From assembly GCA_017455085.1 (NCBI GenBank), contig JAFTBT010000023.1, forward strand, positions 1 to 16,041: DNA of 16,041 bases, read 5' to 3'. This document shows positions 1 to 6,559 of the stretch, piece by piece. How positions within the stretch are numbered: position 1 is the first letter of the stretch; each line of letters opens with the position of its first letter. Made by a program: the position numbers and the translations under genes. A model generated the notes under the pieces. It did not search any database. It had not been told where the DNA came from and was given only the letters and a program-made list of their open reading frames with translations. The DNA is from Synergistaceae bacterium (lineage in GTDB: Bacteria > Synergistota > Synergistia > Synergistales > Aminobacteriaceae).

Positions 1-148
1 CGTGTGAGTTCATAGCATCATCGTGTGAGTTCATAACAGCATCGTGTAGGTTCATAGCATCACCGTGTGAGTTCATAGCATCATCGTGTGGGTTCATAAC
101 AGCATCGTGTAAGTTCATAACATCATCGTGTGAGTTCATAACAGCATC
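1..148 (-). repeat. 21-bp minisatellite, 7 units visible, in frame in a nuclease-like gene
   Basis: On the minus strand the 21-nt unit is GATGCTGTTATGAACTCACA plus C (consensus), repeated head to tail from 148 down to 2; base 1 is already the first base of the next unit. In gene order the units read DAVMNSH, DDVMNLH, DAVMNPH, DDAMNSH, GDAMNLH, DAVMNSH, DDAMNSH. ATGAAC and the final CAC are invariant; the changes fall at the first, second, third and sixth codons. There is no spacer between units and the period is a multiple of three, so the reading frame survives unit gain or loss. The array continues beyond the window edge. Confidence 0.95.
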
Positions 149-319
149 ACCACCACAAAAATTTGCCATCACAGCCGCGAAAAATCTCCCGCTCTCACCG
201 CTCGGAAAGATACCCGACACAATCAACTCACCTTCTCCATCCACAAAGGCAAACCCCGTTTTATCACGTCCCGGGTCAAGCCCCAGCACTATACGTTCTT
301 CCCTAACGTGTATTCCCAT
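1..319 (-). CDS. RuvC/YqgF-like RNase H-fold nuclease, partial (C-terminus outside window)
   Basis: Translation from the ATG at 317-319 gives about 11 residues followed by VLGLDPGRDKTGFAFVD. This is the first beta-hairpin of the RNase H-like resolvase fold (YqgF/RuvX or RuvC type), with the metal-binding Asp of the GLDPG motif. The match covers only about 40 residues, so the subfamily is not decided. YqgF members act in pre-16S rRNA processing and RuvC members in Holliday-junction cleavage. The start is uncertain. The ATG at 319 overlaps the upstream acyltransferase gene by 31 nt. A GTG at 289 overlaps its TAG stop by one base and has an AGGGA Shine-Dalgarno about 10 nt upstream, but it would trim the first strand slightly. 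After residue ~58 (NFCGG) the frame enters a tandem array of 7-residue repeats and runs off the window with no stop. The array is where family members would continue the domain, so it is an insertion or a replaced C-terminus. Confidence 0.6.
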   Translation of the reverse strand, partial: MGIHVREERIVLGLDPGRDKTGFAFVDGEGELIVSGIFPSGESGRFFAAVMANFCGGDAVMNSHDDVMNLHDAVMNPHDDAMNSHGDAMNLHDAVMNSHDDAMNSH

Positions 320-1140
320 CTGTCCATCAGCCACAGCCACAATTCAGGCCTCTCACGAATCCAGCCCTCTATCATCCGGTCACACACCTCAAGCCCAAAA
401 TCTGCCCTGTCACTCAGAATCTCCGGCATCACCAGCACATGATGCGCAGGCTTATCCTTGTCCCGCGTGTAGTTCGCACCAATCACCGCACACCCAAACT
501 TCTCCCACAGCTTTATGATCCCGTCATGTGTACTCGCAGGCAGCCCCAAAAACTCCGTCATGACTCCATCCTTCCGCGCGTCTAAGTCCTGCATAATCAC
601 TACTATTCCTCCGGCTTTGAGTACCCTGAATATCTCGCGTATACCCTTGTGGTTGTCGATGATGTGCATTCCCATAACGTGAGTCCTGATGTCCGCAATC
701 ATGCTTTCGACTCCGCCGTCGTTCCGTTGTGGAGTGTACACAGCATGCAGCTCAAACCCCGCACATATCACCCGCAGTGCCGCAAGCTCCCAGTTCGCCA
801 TGTGGCTCGTCATGAGAATCACGCCTCTTCCGCGAGAAAGTGCCGACCGCAAAAGTTTCTGGCTCTCTTCAGGAAAATCCATATACTCAGCTACACGGGG
901 CTTCATCACCGGAAAACGTATGAACTCAATCACTGACATCCCCAGATTCATGAATGAGCCTCTGACTATTTCGCGGGCTATGGTTACTCCGACACCGAGT
1001 GCTTTCACGCAGCGGGACTCTGCTCTGTCGACCTTGCGCCACAATACCAGACGCAACACTCTTCCCAGAAAACGGCCAAGTGCGAGCGCGAATCTATGCG
1101 GAAGAATCCGAATCAGCCTCACAAGAATACGAATCGCCAT
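289..1140 (-). CDS. LpxL/HtrB-family lipid A biosynthesis (lauroyl) acyltransferase
   Basis: The 283-residue product is a lysophospholipid-type acyltransferase of the LpxL/HtrB family. These enzymes transfer an acyl chain from acyl-ACP to Kdo2-lipid A precursors at the inner face of the inner membrane. The HX4E catalytic motif is visible as HMANWE (His113, Glu118), and the length is close to the usual 290-310. The N-terminus (MAIRILVRLIRILPHRFAL) is basic and hydrophobic, fitting a membrane anchor. A start at 1140 is chosen because AGGAGG lies 5 nt upstream; in-frame starts further upstream lack such a site. The TAG stop overlaps the next gene, a RuvC/YqgF-like nuclease, so the two are probably co-transcribed. 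It is divergent from the YvyF-like gene at 1203 with a 62-nt shared upstream region in which I see no convincing promoter. Its presence argues for an LPS-bearing diderm cell. Acyl-chain specificity cannot be read from sequence. Confidence 0.85.
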   Translation of the reverse strand: MAIRILVRLIRILPHRFALALGRFLGRVLRLVLWRKVDRAESRCVKALGVGVTIAREIVRGSFMNLGMSVIEFIRFPVMKPRVAEYMDFPEESQKLLRSALSRGRGVILMTSHMANWELAALRVICAGFELHAVYTPQRNDGGVESMIADIRTHVMGMHIIDNHKGIREIFRVLKAGGIVVIMQDLDARKDGVMTEFLGLPASTHDGIIKLWEKFGCAVIGANYTRDKDKPAHHVLVMPEILSDRADFGLEVCDRMIEGWIRERPELWLWLMDRWEYTLGKNV

Positions 1141-1202
1141 AAATTCCTCCTGTATTTCATGTAAAATTAGTGCATCCAATAAATTCGATGGAGTGATTAT
1201 AT

Positions 1203-1628
1203 TTGCATACTATCCATATGTGCAAACTATGCGGGAAAATCTACGACCCTGCTTATGTCCCGGTAGATAAAAGCATTTGCGCGGACTGCCTCGAACGCCT
1301 CGAAGACATGTACTCAATAGTCCACAGCTTCATACGCGACAACAAGGAGGATACTAGTTTTGACCCCGTATATCTCTCCAAGATGACCAACATAAGCCTC
1401 GACAACATCAAGCTGCTCATCAGCATGGGATATCTTGAGCGGGACATGCAGACGTGGAGCAAAGCCCCTTCTAAACGCGCGGCATTGGCGAAGGAATTTG
1501 AACACGAGCTTGACGTGATGGCTGAACGCTACAAACTAGTAACCTATGGCGGGAAAGTATATACACGTAAAAATACGTATGGGGGGCAAAGAGGTAACCG
1601 CCATTCTGATTCTGATTATATTCTTTAG
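1203..1628 (+). CDS. YvyF-like (TIGR03826-type) zinc-ribbon protein, first tandem copy
   Basis: The 141-residue protein has an N-terminal zinc ribbon (Cys7, Cys10, Cys26, Cys29; CKLC...CADC). A helical segment follows with the pattern MYSIVHSFIRDN...ISLDNIKLLISMGYLERD, resembling a small winged-helix/MerR-like module. Layout and consensus resemble Bacillus YvyF (flagellar operon protein family), whose molecular role is not settled to my knowledge. The start is a TTG at 1203: GGAG at 1190-1193 lies 9 nt upstream, exactly as for the next gene, whereas the first ATG (1218) would be 24 nt away. It is about 40% identical by eye to the product at 1643-2041 along most of its length, and the shared C-terminal motif is K.TYGG..Y.R. 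The C-terminal tail is polar and probably disordered. A 14-nt gap separates it from its paralogue. The family call is moderately firm; the function is unknown. Confidence 0.65.
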   Translation: MHTIHMCKLCGKIYDPAYVPVDKSICADCLERLEDMYSIVHSFIRDNKEDTSFDPVYLSKMTNISLDNIKLLISMGYLERDMQTWSKAPSKRAALAKEFEHELDVMAERYKLVTYGGKVYTRKNTYGGQRGNRHSDSDYIL

Positions 1629-1642
1629 GGGAGTGATGAATT

Positions 1643-2041
1643 ATGCCATTAATGAAATGCAGGCTGTGCGGAAGAGTCTTCACTGACGGAGGACGAGATA
1701 GAGTCTGCCCGTTATGCCTGCGGAGACTCGGAGACCTGTACGCTGTAGTTCATGAGTATATGCGCGACAATGACGACGAAAATTTTGACGTGTACAAACT
1801 GGCTGATGACTTGGACGTGAGTACTGCGGACATTCAGGCACTCGTAGATTTGGGGTATATAGAGCGAGATTTGACACTGTACGGAACGCATGAAACAGAC
1901 CGCAGCAAATTAGCCTCTGCCTTCAACGCAGAACTCGACAAGATGCAACGGAGAAAGCTCACGACTTACGGAGGAGAGATTTACGCGCGGGATACTGAGT
2001 ACGATAAAACCAGAACCAGCAGGACGGTGAGGCGGCGATGA
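1643..2041 (+). CDS. YvyF-like (TIGR03826-type) zinc-ribbon protein, second tandem copy
   Basis: The 132-residue paralogue of the preceding gene has a four-cysteine ribbon at Cys6, Cys9, Cys22 and Cys25 (CRLC...CPLC). The same helical block follows (LYAVVHEYMRDND...STADIQALVDLGYIERD), and the tail contains LTTYGGEIYARD and a basic C-terminus. GGAG sits 9 nt before the ATG. Its TGA stop overlaps the ATG of the prepilin peptidase (ATGA at 2038-2041), which suggests translational coupling. The duplication looks old, since the two copies differ at most positions outside the motifs. A regulatory or adaptor role with a nucleic acid or protein partner is possible, but nothing here proves it. Linkage to a type IV pilin-type peptidase rather than flagellar genes leaves open whether this pair acts in flagella or pili. 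Confidence 0.65.
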   Translation: MPLMKCRLCGRVFTDGGRDRVCPLCLRRLGDLYAVVHEYMRDNDDENFDVYKLADDLDVSTADIQALVDLGYIERDLTLYGTHETDRSKLASAFNAELDKMQRRKLTTYGGEIYARDTEYDKTRTSRTVRRR

Positions 2042-2841
2042 ACATACAGCACTTAATCACTGCGGGGATACTCGGCGCGTGCATGGGGTCATTCCTGAAC
2101 GTAGCAGCTCACAGGTCACTGCAGGGTCGCTCATGGTGGGGTAACGAACGCTCAGTGTGTGAGTCATGCGGTCATGTTCTGGGAGTGCTTGAGCTGATTC
2201 CTGTGGTGTCGTGGCTGATGCTTAGGGGCAAGTGCAAAAACTGCGGGGCAAAAATTTCTGTCAGGTACATTCTGGTCGAGATAGTCTGCGCGATTCTTGC
2301 GGTGATGATTCTTGTGCGATGGGGTATGTCTTGGGCGAGTGCTATAGCTGCGGCGGGAACATGCGGCCTCGTGGTGAACTCGTTGACGGACATAGAGGCT
2401 GGCGAAGTTCTGGATGTGTTCGCGATCTTTCCGGGAGTGCTGGGGTTGCTGATTCGTGTTGCCGGAGGGAAATGGGCGGTGCTTGACGGAATCGCAGGAG
2501 CTTTGACGGGCTTGGGAATTTTTGCGGCGATAATACTGCTCTCACGTGGCGGAATGGGCTGGGGAGATGCTACGTTCATGTGCGGGATGGGCGCGGTGTT
2601 GGGCTTCAAGTTCACGCTGTTGGCATTCTACTGCGGAATAATGGCCGGAGGATTCTGGGCGATAGTGTTGCTGATGATAGGCCGAGTGAAGTGGGGGAGG
2701 CATGATGCGATTCCGTTGGTGCCGTTTTTGGCGGTGGGGTGCTTTGTAGTGCTGATATGGGGAGTTGAGATTTTCGGGTACCTGAGTCACCGTATGAACT
2801 ATGCAGAAATATTTATGGTGTCTTGGCCGTTCGTGGAGTGA
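2038..2841 (+). CDS. Prepilin peptidase (type 4 prepilin leader peptidase / N-methyltransferase, PilD/GspO/ComC family)
   Basis: The 267-residue polytopic membrane aspartic protease belongs to the family that removes the leader of type IV prepilins or pseudopilins and N-methylates the new N-terminus. The first helix carries the family signature GSFLNV. The cytoplasmic zinc site is CESC (41-44) and CKNC (66-69). The two catalytic aspartates are at TDIE (Asp118) and in the GxGD box GMGWGDATF (Asp177). In the latter, the usual GDxK lysine is replaced by Thr, a mild deviation. About seven to eight hydrophobic segments follow. The upstream GTGAGG and the ATGA overlap with the YvyF-like gene support the start at 2038. 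The gene converges on larE. No pilin or assembly ATPase gene lies in this window, so its substrate is unknown. Confidence 0.9.
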   Translation: MNIQHLITAGILGACMGSFLNVAAHRSLQGRSWWGNERSVCESCGHVLGVLELIPVVSWLMLRGKCKNCGAKISVRYILVEIVCAILAVMILVRWGMSWASAIAAAGTCGLVVNSLTDIEAGEVLDVFAIFPGVLGLLIRVAGGKWAVLDGIAGALTGLGIFAAIILLSRGGMGWGDATFMCGMGAVLGFKFTLLAFYCGIMAGGFWAIVLLMIGRVKWGRHDAIPLVPFLAVGCFVVLIWGVEIFGYLSHRMNYAEIFMVSWPFVE

Positions 2842-2851
2842 TGTGTGAAGC

Positions 2852-2880
2852 AAAAAACCCTGCCAGTTTTTCGACAGGGT
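2852..2880 (-). terminator. Rho-independent terminator of the prfB-to-larE operon
   Basis: On the minus strand ACCCTGTC, loop GAAAAACT, GGCAGGGT form an 8-bp stem with one G-T wobble, and the strand then runs into six T. It lies 32 nt past the larE stop, between the convergent larE and prepilin peptidase genes. Read on the plus strand the stem has a C-A mismatch and only a poor U-tract, so it probably works mainly for the minus-strand operon. Confidence 0.85.
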
Positions 2881-2911
2881 CATACGTTTTGTGGTGTCCT
2901 ACGAGCAAACA

Positions 2912-3727
2912 CTATGCATTCTTAGCAAGAGTAAGTGTTTCGTTCATGCTGCCTGTTCTGTAGCCCTTCATGTCAAGAGTAACATACGAGAATCCAAGAC
3001 CCTTTAGCGTGTCATAAACTTTTGTGCGGATTTCGTCCTGAACTATCCGTGAAAAATCATCAGGCGCAATTTCGATTCTAGCCATTTTCCCGTGAAGCCG
3101 GACTCTCATCTGCCGGAATCCCAGACTCAACAAAAACTCTTCAGCGCGTTCAACCATGCACAATTTTTCGCGGGTGATCCTTTCTCCGTACATGAATCTG
3201 GACGCAAGGCACGCGTACGAGGGTTTTTCCCACGTGGGCAGACCCAGTTCACGCGATAACTGCCGAATCTCTGACTTGGTGAGTCCAGCCTCACGCAATG
3301 GACTCTTTATGCCGAGTTCCTGAAGAGCTTTTAGTCCCGGCCTGTAGTCGCCTAAGTCGTCAACGTTTGAGCCCTCGATTACGTGAAGTATATTGTGAGC
3401 ATGAGCAGCCTGTAGAATGCGGGTGAAGATTTCCCGCTTGCACAGGTAACAGCGATTCGGGGGATTCTCCGTGAAGTGTGAGATTTCCGACTCGTCAACC
3501 GTAATCACTTCCTGAGCTATGCCATTCTCCGCACAGAAAGCCTCTGATTCGTGGATCTCCCTCCTCGCGATGAACGAAGACGACACCGTCACAGCAACAG
3601 CATTCACCCCCAAAACGTCATGAGCGACCTTCAGCAGCAATGTAGAATCGACTCCTCCCGAAAACGCTACAGCAGCACTTCCGAGTGAAGCAAGATACTT
3701 TTTCAGGGCAGTATATTTCTCTTGCAT
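2912..3727 (-). CDS. larE: LarE-type ATP-dependent sulfur transferase (PP-loop)
   Basis: The 271-residue PP-loop ATP pyrophosphatase has SGGVDS at 23-28. LarE adenylates and thiolates the pyridinium dicarboxylate precursor of the nickel-pincer cofactor of lactate racemase. The family motif KPSYACLASRF is present with Cys173, equivalent to the sacrificial Cys176 of the Lactobacillus enzyme. A CYLC pair (93-96) sits after PPNR. Three such cysteines are also the set I would expect in LarE forms proposed to hold a [4Fe-4S] cluster that donates sulfide catalytically. The gene is last in the operon, 4 nt after pyrI, without a clear Shine-Dalgarno, and is followed by the terminator at 2852-2880. No larA, larB or larC lies in the window, so the actual substrate is not shown. 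Its linkage to pyrimidine genes is unexplained. Confidence 0.88.
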   Translation of the reverse strand: MQEKYTALKKYLASLGSAAVAFSGGVDSTLLLKVAHDVLGVNAVAVTVSSSFIARREIHESEAFCAENGIAQEVITVDESEISHFTENPPNRCYLCKREIFTRILQAAHAHNILHVIEGSNVDDLGDYRPGLKALQELGIKSPLREAGLTKSEIRQLSRELGLPTWEKPSYACLASRFMYGERITREKLCMVERAEEFLLSLGFRQMRVRLHGKMARIEIAPDDFSRIVQDEIRTKVYDTLKGLGFSYVTLDMKGYRTGSMNETLTLAKNA

Positions 3728-3731
3728 GTGT

Positions 3732-4163
3732 TCAGTTCAGGCCCGTAACTGTTCCCACAACGTCACAGTACGCACACCGATACACTCTCTTTTCGCGGTC
3801 TACCAGCTTGAAGACGTGAGGGAGTTCCTGTTCTGTCGAGGTGATACAGCGGGGATTTCTGCACCGGATTACGTTCGTGAGGGTCTCCGGAAGTGCGACA
3901 TGCTTTTTGCCGATGAGCTTGCAGTCCTTCACGTAGTTCACTGTGATTCCCGGGTCAATGTAGCCGAGAATGTCGAGGTCAATGTCAATCAGTTCGTCAA
4001 TCTTGATGATGTCCTTGAGGCCCATTTTTGGACTCTGGCAGTTCTGGATGAGAGCAACACAGCACTTGAGTTTGTCGAGTTTCAGGTACTCGTAGACCAG
4101 CATACTTTTTCCGGCCTTAATGTGGTCGAGAACTATACCGTTGTTTACGCCGTCAATGTTCAT
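3732..4163 (-). CDS. pyrI: Aspartate carbamoyltransferase regulatory chain
   Basis: The 143-residue regulatory subunit of the ATCase holoenzyme binds nucleotide effectors in its N-terminal domain and contacts PyrB through a C-terminal zinc domain. The zinc ligands are Cys101, Cys106 (CRNPRC), Cys130 and Cys133 (CAYC), matching the E. coli C-X4-C / C-X2-C pattern. The N-terminus (NNGIVLDHIKAGKS) matches the effector-binding strand and the IDHI-like motif. The ATG at 4161-4163 is chosen because GGAGG lies 8 nt upstream; a longer reading frame to 4232 would run deep into pyrB. It begins 14 nt after the pyrB stop, so both subunits should be made together. This implies an allosteric B2-type ATCase with feedback control at protein level. 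Confidence 0.95.
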   Translation of the reverse strand: MNIDGVNNGIVLDHIKAGKSMLVYEYLKLDKLKCCVALIQNCQSPKMGLKDIIKIDELIDIDLDILGYIDPGITVNYVKDCKLIGKKHVALPETLTNVIRCRNPRCITSTEQELPHVFKLVDREKRVYRCAYCDVVGTVTGLN

Positions 4164-4177
4164 GAAAAAATCCTCCT

Positions 4178-5098
4178 TTACTCTATTCCGAGAAGCATCA
4201 TGATGAGAGCCATACGCATTTGTTTTCCGCACAAGGTCTGATAGAAATACTTTGCCCGTTCGTCATCGTCAACAGCTACAGAAATTTCGTTGACTCTCGG
4301 CAATGGGTGCAGTATCGCCAAATCACTCTTGGCTGTCCGTAATTTTTCCTCGTCAAGAATATATATATCCTTCAGGCGTATATAGTCCTCCTCGTTGAAG
4401 AAACGCTCTTTCTGTACGCGCGTCATGTACAGCACATCCAGCTCCGGCATAGCGTACTCAAGTGAACGAGTCTCCTCCCACGTTACTCCGGAATTGTCCA
4501 GTGCCTCACGCATATACTCAGGCAGCCGCAGCTCATCAGGTGAAATCATGATGTACCTGTTATCCGGGTAACGCAGCATTGCCTCAATCAGTGAGTGAAC
4601 AGTTCGCCCAAACATGAGGTCTCCACACAGGCCAAGTGTCAGCCCTGAGAGTCTGCCCTTCGTCCGCCGAATAGTGAGCAAATCCGCGAGGGTCTGTGTC
4701 GGGTGAAAATGTCCTCCGTCTCCTGCGTTGATGATTGGGACGCTGGCCTTCATCGCTGCAACAACCGGAGCACCTTCCTTCGGGTGACGCATTGCAATAA
4801 TGTCTGCATAGTTGCTGATGACCTTCACGGTGTCGGAAACTGACTCGCCCTTCGCTGCTGAAGATGACTTGCTGTCTGCGGTGCTGATGACTGATCCGCC
4901 GAGTGATAGCATTGCTGACTCGAAAGACAGCCTTGTGCGCGTGGACGGCTCGAAAAATATCGTGGAGAGTATTTTGTGCCTGCATTTTTCGCGGTACTTG
5001 TCGGGGAATTTGTCGATGTCGTCAGCAGTGTTCATGAGGGAGTCTATTTCTGCGGGGGATAAGTCGAGAATGCTAACTACACTTCTGGGTTTGTTCAT
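4178..5098 (-). CDS. pyrB: Aspartate carbamoyltransferase catalytic chain
   Basis: The 306-residue catalytic trimer subunit condenses carbamoyl phosphate and aspartate to N-carbamoyl-aspartate, the committed step of UMP synthesis. It has the carbamoyl-phosphate loop FFEPSTRTRLSFE (49-60), the KSSSAAKGES loop that reaches into the neighbouring active site, GGHFHPTQTL and HPLPRVNE. The length is standard. The start at 5098 is set by AGGAGG 9 nt upstream; in-frame upstream codons overlap pyrE and lack such a site. It lies 4 nt after pyrE and 14 nt before pyrI. Confidence 0.96.
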   Translation of the reverse strand: MNKPRSVVSILDLSPAEIDSLMNTADDIDKFPDKYREKCRHKILSTIFFEPSTRTRLSFESAMLSLGGSVISTADSKSSSAAKGESVSDTVKVISNYADIIAMRHPKEGAPVVAAMKASVPIINAGDGGHFHPTQTLADLLTIRRTKGRLSGLTLGLCGDLMFGRTVHSLIEAMLRYPDNRYIMISPDELRLPEYMREALDNSGVTWEETRSLEYAMPELDVLYMTRVQKERFFNEEDYIRLKDIYILDEEKLRTAKSDLAILHPLPRVNEISVAVDDDERAKYFYQTLCGKQMRMALIMMLLGIE

Positions 5099-5102
5099 GC
5101 GG

Positions 5103-5750
5103 TTATGCCTCCTTTTTGCTGAGCCATGATTCATCTGATGGGTTATCCCTGAATCTGAGTAAACGTGTTTCGTCTTCAGGGTTGATGTATTTTTCCTGCA
5201 CTGCGACTCTTGCGAGGGTATCCAGATCGCACAGGGAGTGATTCGTGATGTTAGCAGCTTCGAGTCTGTGGAGTCCCTTCTGCATTCCGTAGGTGAAGAT
5301 GCTCACGATTCCGAGAACGTCAGCACCAGCCTCACGCAACACGTCAACGCACTCAATCACCGAGCCTCCTGTAGAGATCAGATCCTCAATGACTACGGTT
5401 TTCTGTCCGGGTTCGATTCTGCCCTCGATCTGATTCTTGCGGCCGTGATCCTTTGCTGAGCCACGCACGTAACCCATCGGGAGGGCGAGTCTTTCTGCGG
5501 CTAGTGCAGCGTGTGGGATCCCTGCGGTGGATGTTCCCATCAACACAGCACATTCTGGGAAGAGAGTCCTGACCTTTTCGGCGATAGAGTCCTCCACCAA
5601 ATTACGCTCTTCAGGATACGAGAGAATTAATCTGTTGTCGCAGTATATGGGAGATTTTATGCCTGATGCCCAGATAAACGGCTCTTCTGGCCTGAGGAAC
5701 ACTGCCTTGATTCTGAGCAATGCCCGTGCAATTTCTGTATTTGATGCCAT
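5103..5750 (-). CDS. pyrE: Orotate phosphoribosyltransferase
   Basis: The 215-residue cytosolic type I phosphoribosyltransferase makes OMP from orotate and PRPP. The PRPP signature is VVIEDLISTGGS (119-130), with two adjacent acidic residues. The mobile catalytic loop SAKDHGRKNQIEG carries Lys100, His102 and Lys105. The N-terminal ASGIKSPIYCDNR motif is the orotate/PRPP-contacting region. The start at 5750 follows GGAG by about 9 nt; an upstream ATG (5777) would overlap pyrF. It begins 4 nt after the pyrF stop and ends 4 nt before pyrB, so these three are tightly coupled. Confidence 0.96.
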   Translation of the reverse strand: MASNTEIARALLRIKAVFLRPEEPFIWASGIKSPIYCDNRLILSYPEERNLVEDSIAEKVRTLFPECAVLMGTSTAGIPHAALAAERLALPMGYVRGSAKDHGRKNQIEGRIEPGQKTVVIEDLISTGGSVIECVDVLREAGADVLGIVSIFTYGMQKGLHRLEAANITNHSLCDLDTLARVAVQEKYINPEDETRLLRFRDNPSDESWLSKKEA

Positions 5751-5754
5751 AATT

Positions 5755-6465
5755 TCACGCTCCTTCACAAAATTCATGCATACAACGCTCGTAAACTTCG
5801 ACCGGATTTTCTGCCTGAGTTATTGGCCGGCCGACAACGATATAGTCAGCTCCGAGTGCTTTTGCTTTTGCTGGAGTGGTGACTCTGGCCTGATCGCCTT
5901 TGTCCGAATCCGCGAACCTGATTCCGGGCGTGACGGTCAAGAAAGATTCTCCGGCGCATTCATGGATTTTGCCTGCCTCCAGCGGTGAACACACAACCCC
6001 ATCGAGTCCGGCAGCCTTTGCGTTCATGGCATAGTGCGTTACGACTCTGTCCATAGGTTCATGAATCAGCAATTCACGTGTGAGTTTTTCCTGTGATGTT
6101 GATGTGAGCTGAGTCACTGCGATCAACATGGGGCGAGTTCCGTCGGGACGAGTGAGTCCCTCAAGAGCGGCCTTCATCATGTCGATCGTGCCTGATGCAT
6201 GAAGATTCACCATGTCAGCGCCGAGATCTAGCAGTGAGCGCATACCGCCTTTTACGGTGTTGGGGATGTCGTGAAGTTTCAAGTCGAGAAAGATTCTGTA
6301 GCCCTGAGCTTTGAGCCTTCTGACGATGTCGGGGCCTTCTGCGTAGAATAACTCCATACCGATTTTCACGAAGGGTTTTCTGTCTGTCCCTGAGAACCTG
6401 CCGAGAAACTCATACGTTTTTGCAGCGTCAGGGAAATCCAGAGCGATAATAACGTCTTTTCCCAT
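5755..6465 (-). CDS. pyrF: Orotidine 5'-phosphate decarboxylase
   Basis: The 236-residue TIM-barrel enzyme converts OMP to UMP, the last step of the pathway. The catalytic D-X-K-X2-D motif is DLKLHD (Asp61, Lys63, Asp66) in the context IFLDLKLHDIPNTV. The phosphate-binding element VVGRPIT lies near the C-terminus. Two ATGs occur 6 nt apart. GGAGG is only 1 nt from the first (6471) but 7 nt from the second (6465), so 6465 is chosen. The gene is preceded by a 94-nt gap after pyrD, one of the two long spacers of the operon, and is 4 nt from pyrE. Confidence 0.96.
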   Translation of the reverse strand: MGKDVIIALDFPDAAKTYEFLGRFSGTDRKPFVKIGMELFYAEGPDIVRRLKAQGYRIFLDLKLHDIPNTVKGGMRSLLDLGADMVNLHASGTIDMMKAALEGLTRPDGTRPMLIAVTQLTSTSQEKLTRELLIHEPMDRVVTHYAMNAKAAGLDGVVCSPLEAGKIHECAGESFLTVTPGIRFADSDKGDQARVTTPAKAKALGADYIVVGRPITQAENPVEVYERCMHEFCEGA

Positions 6466-6514
6466 AAACATACCTCCTTTATGTGATGATTTGGGATATA
6501 CGCAAATAATGTGC

Positions 6515-6520
6515 TGTCAA
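6515..6520 (-). promoter_or_regulatory. Possible -35 hexamer of an internal promoter in the pyrD-pyrF spacer
   Basis: The 94-nt spacer (6466-6559) contains a perfect TTGACA on the minus strand. The only downstream -10 candidates are TATATC at 6495-6500 (14-nt spacer, too short) and TATCCC at 6493-6498 (16 nt, poor match), so the promoter call is weak. The same spacer holds GTGTAGCATG, which resembles the repeated unit of the pyrK-pyrD spacer. I see no terminator hairpin or riboswitch-like fold. Confidence 0.2.
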
Positions 6521-6559
6521 CATGCTACACACAGTGTCACAGAATACACACGAACTCCG

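Noticed and set aside
1..148. CRISPR array
   Set aside because: The units follow one another with no unique spacers, are 21 bp, and are translated in frame with the gene.
1141..1202. Divergent promoters between the acyltransferase and the first YvyF-like gene
   Set aside because: AT-rich hexamers such as TAAAAT are present, but no pair of -35/-10 boxes with proper spacing could be supported on either strand.
2857..2880. Fully bidirectional terminator for the prepilin peptidase gene as well
   Set aside because: On the plus strand the stem has a mismatch and is followed by CATACGTTTT, not a run of T, so only the minus-strand function is claimed.
3726..4241. Plus-strand reading frame opposite pyrI
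   Set aside because: It is a shadow of pyrI, which has the zinc cysteines, a Shine-Dalgarno and operon context. The plus-strand product resembles nothing I recognise.
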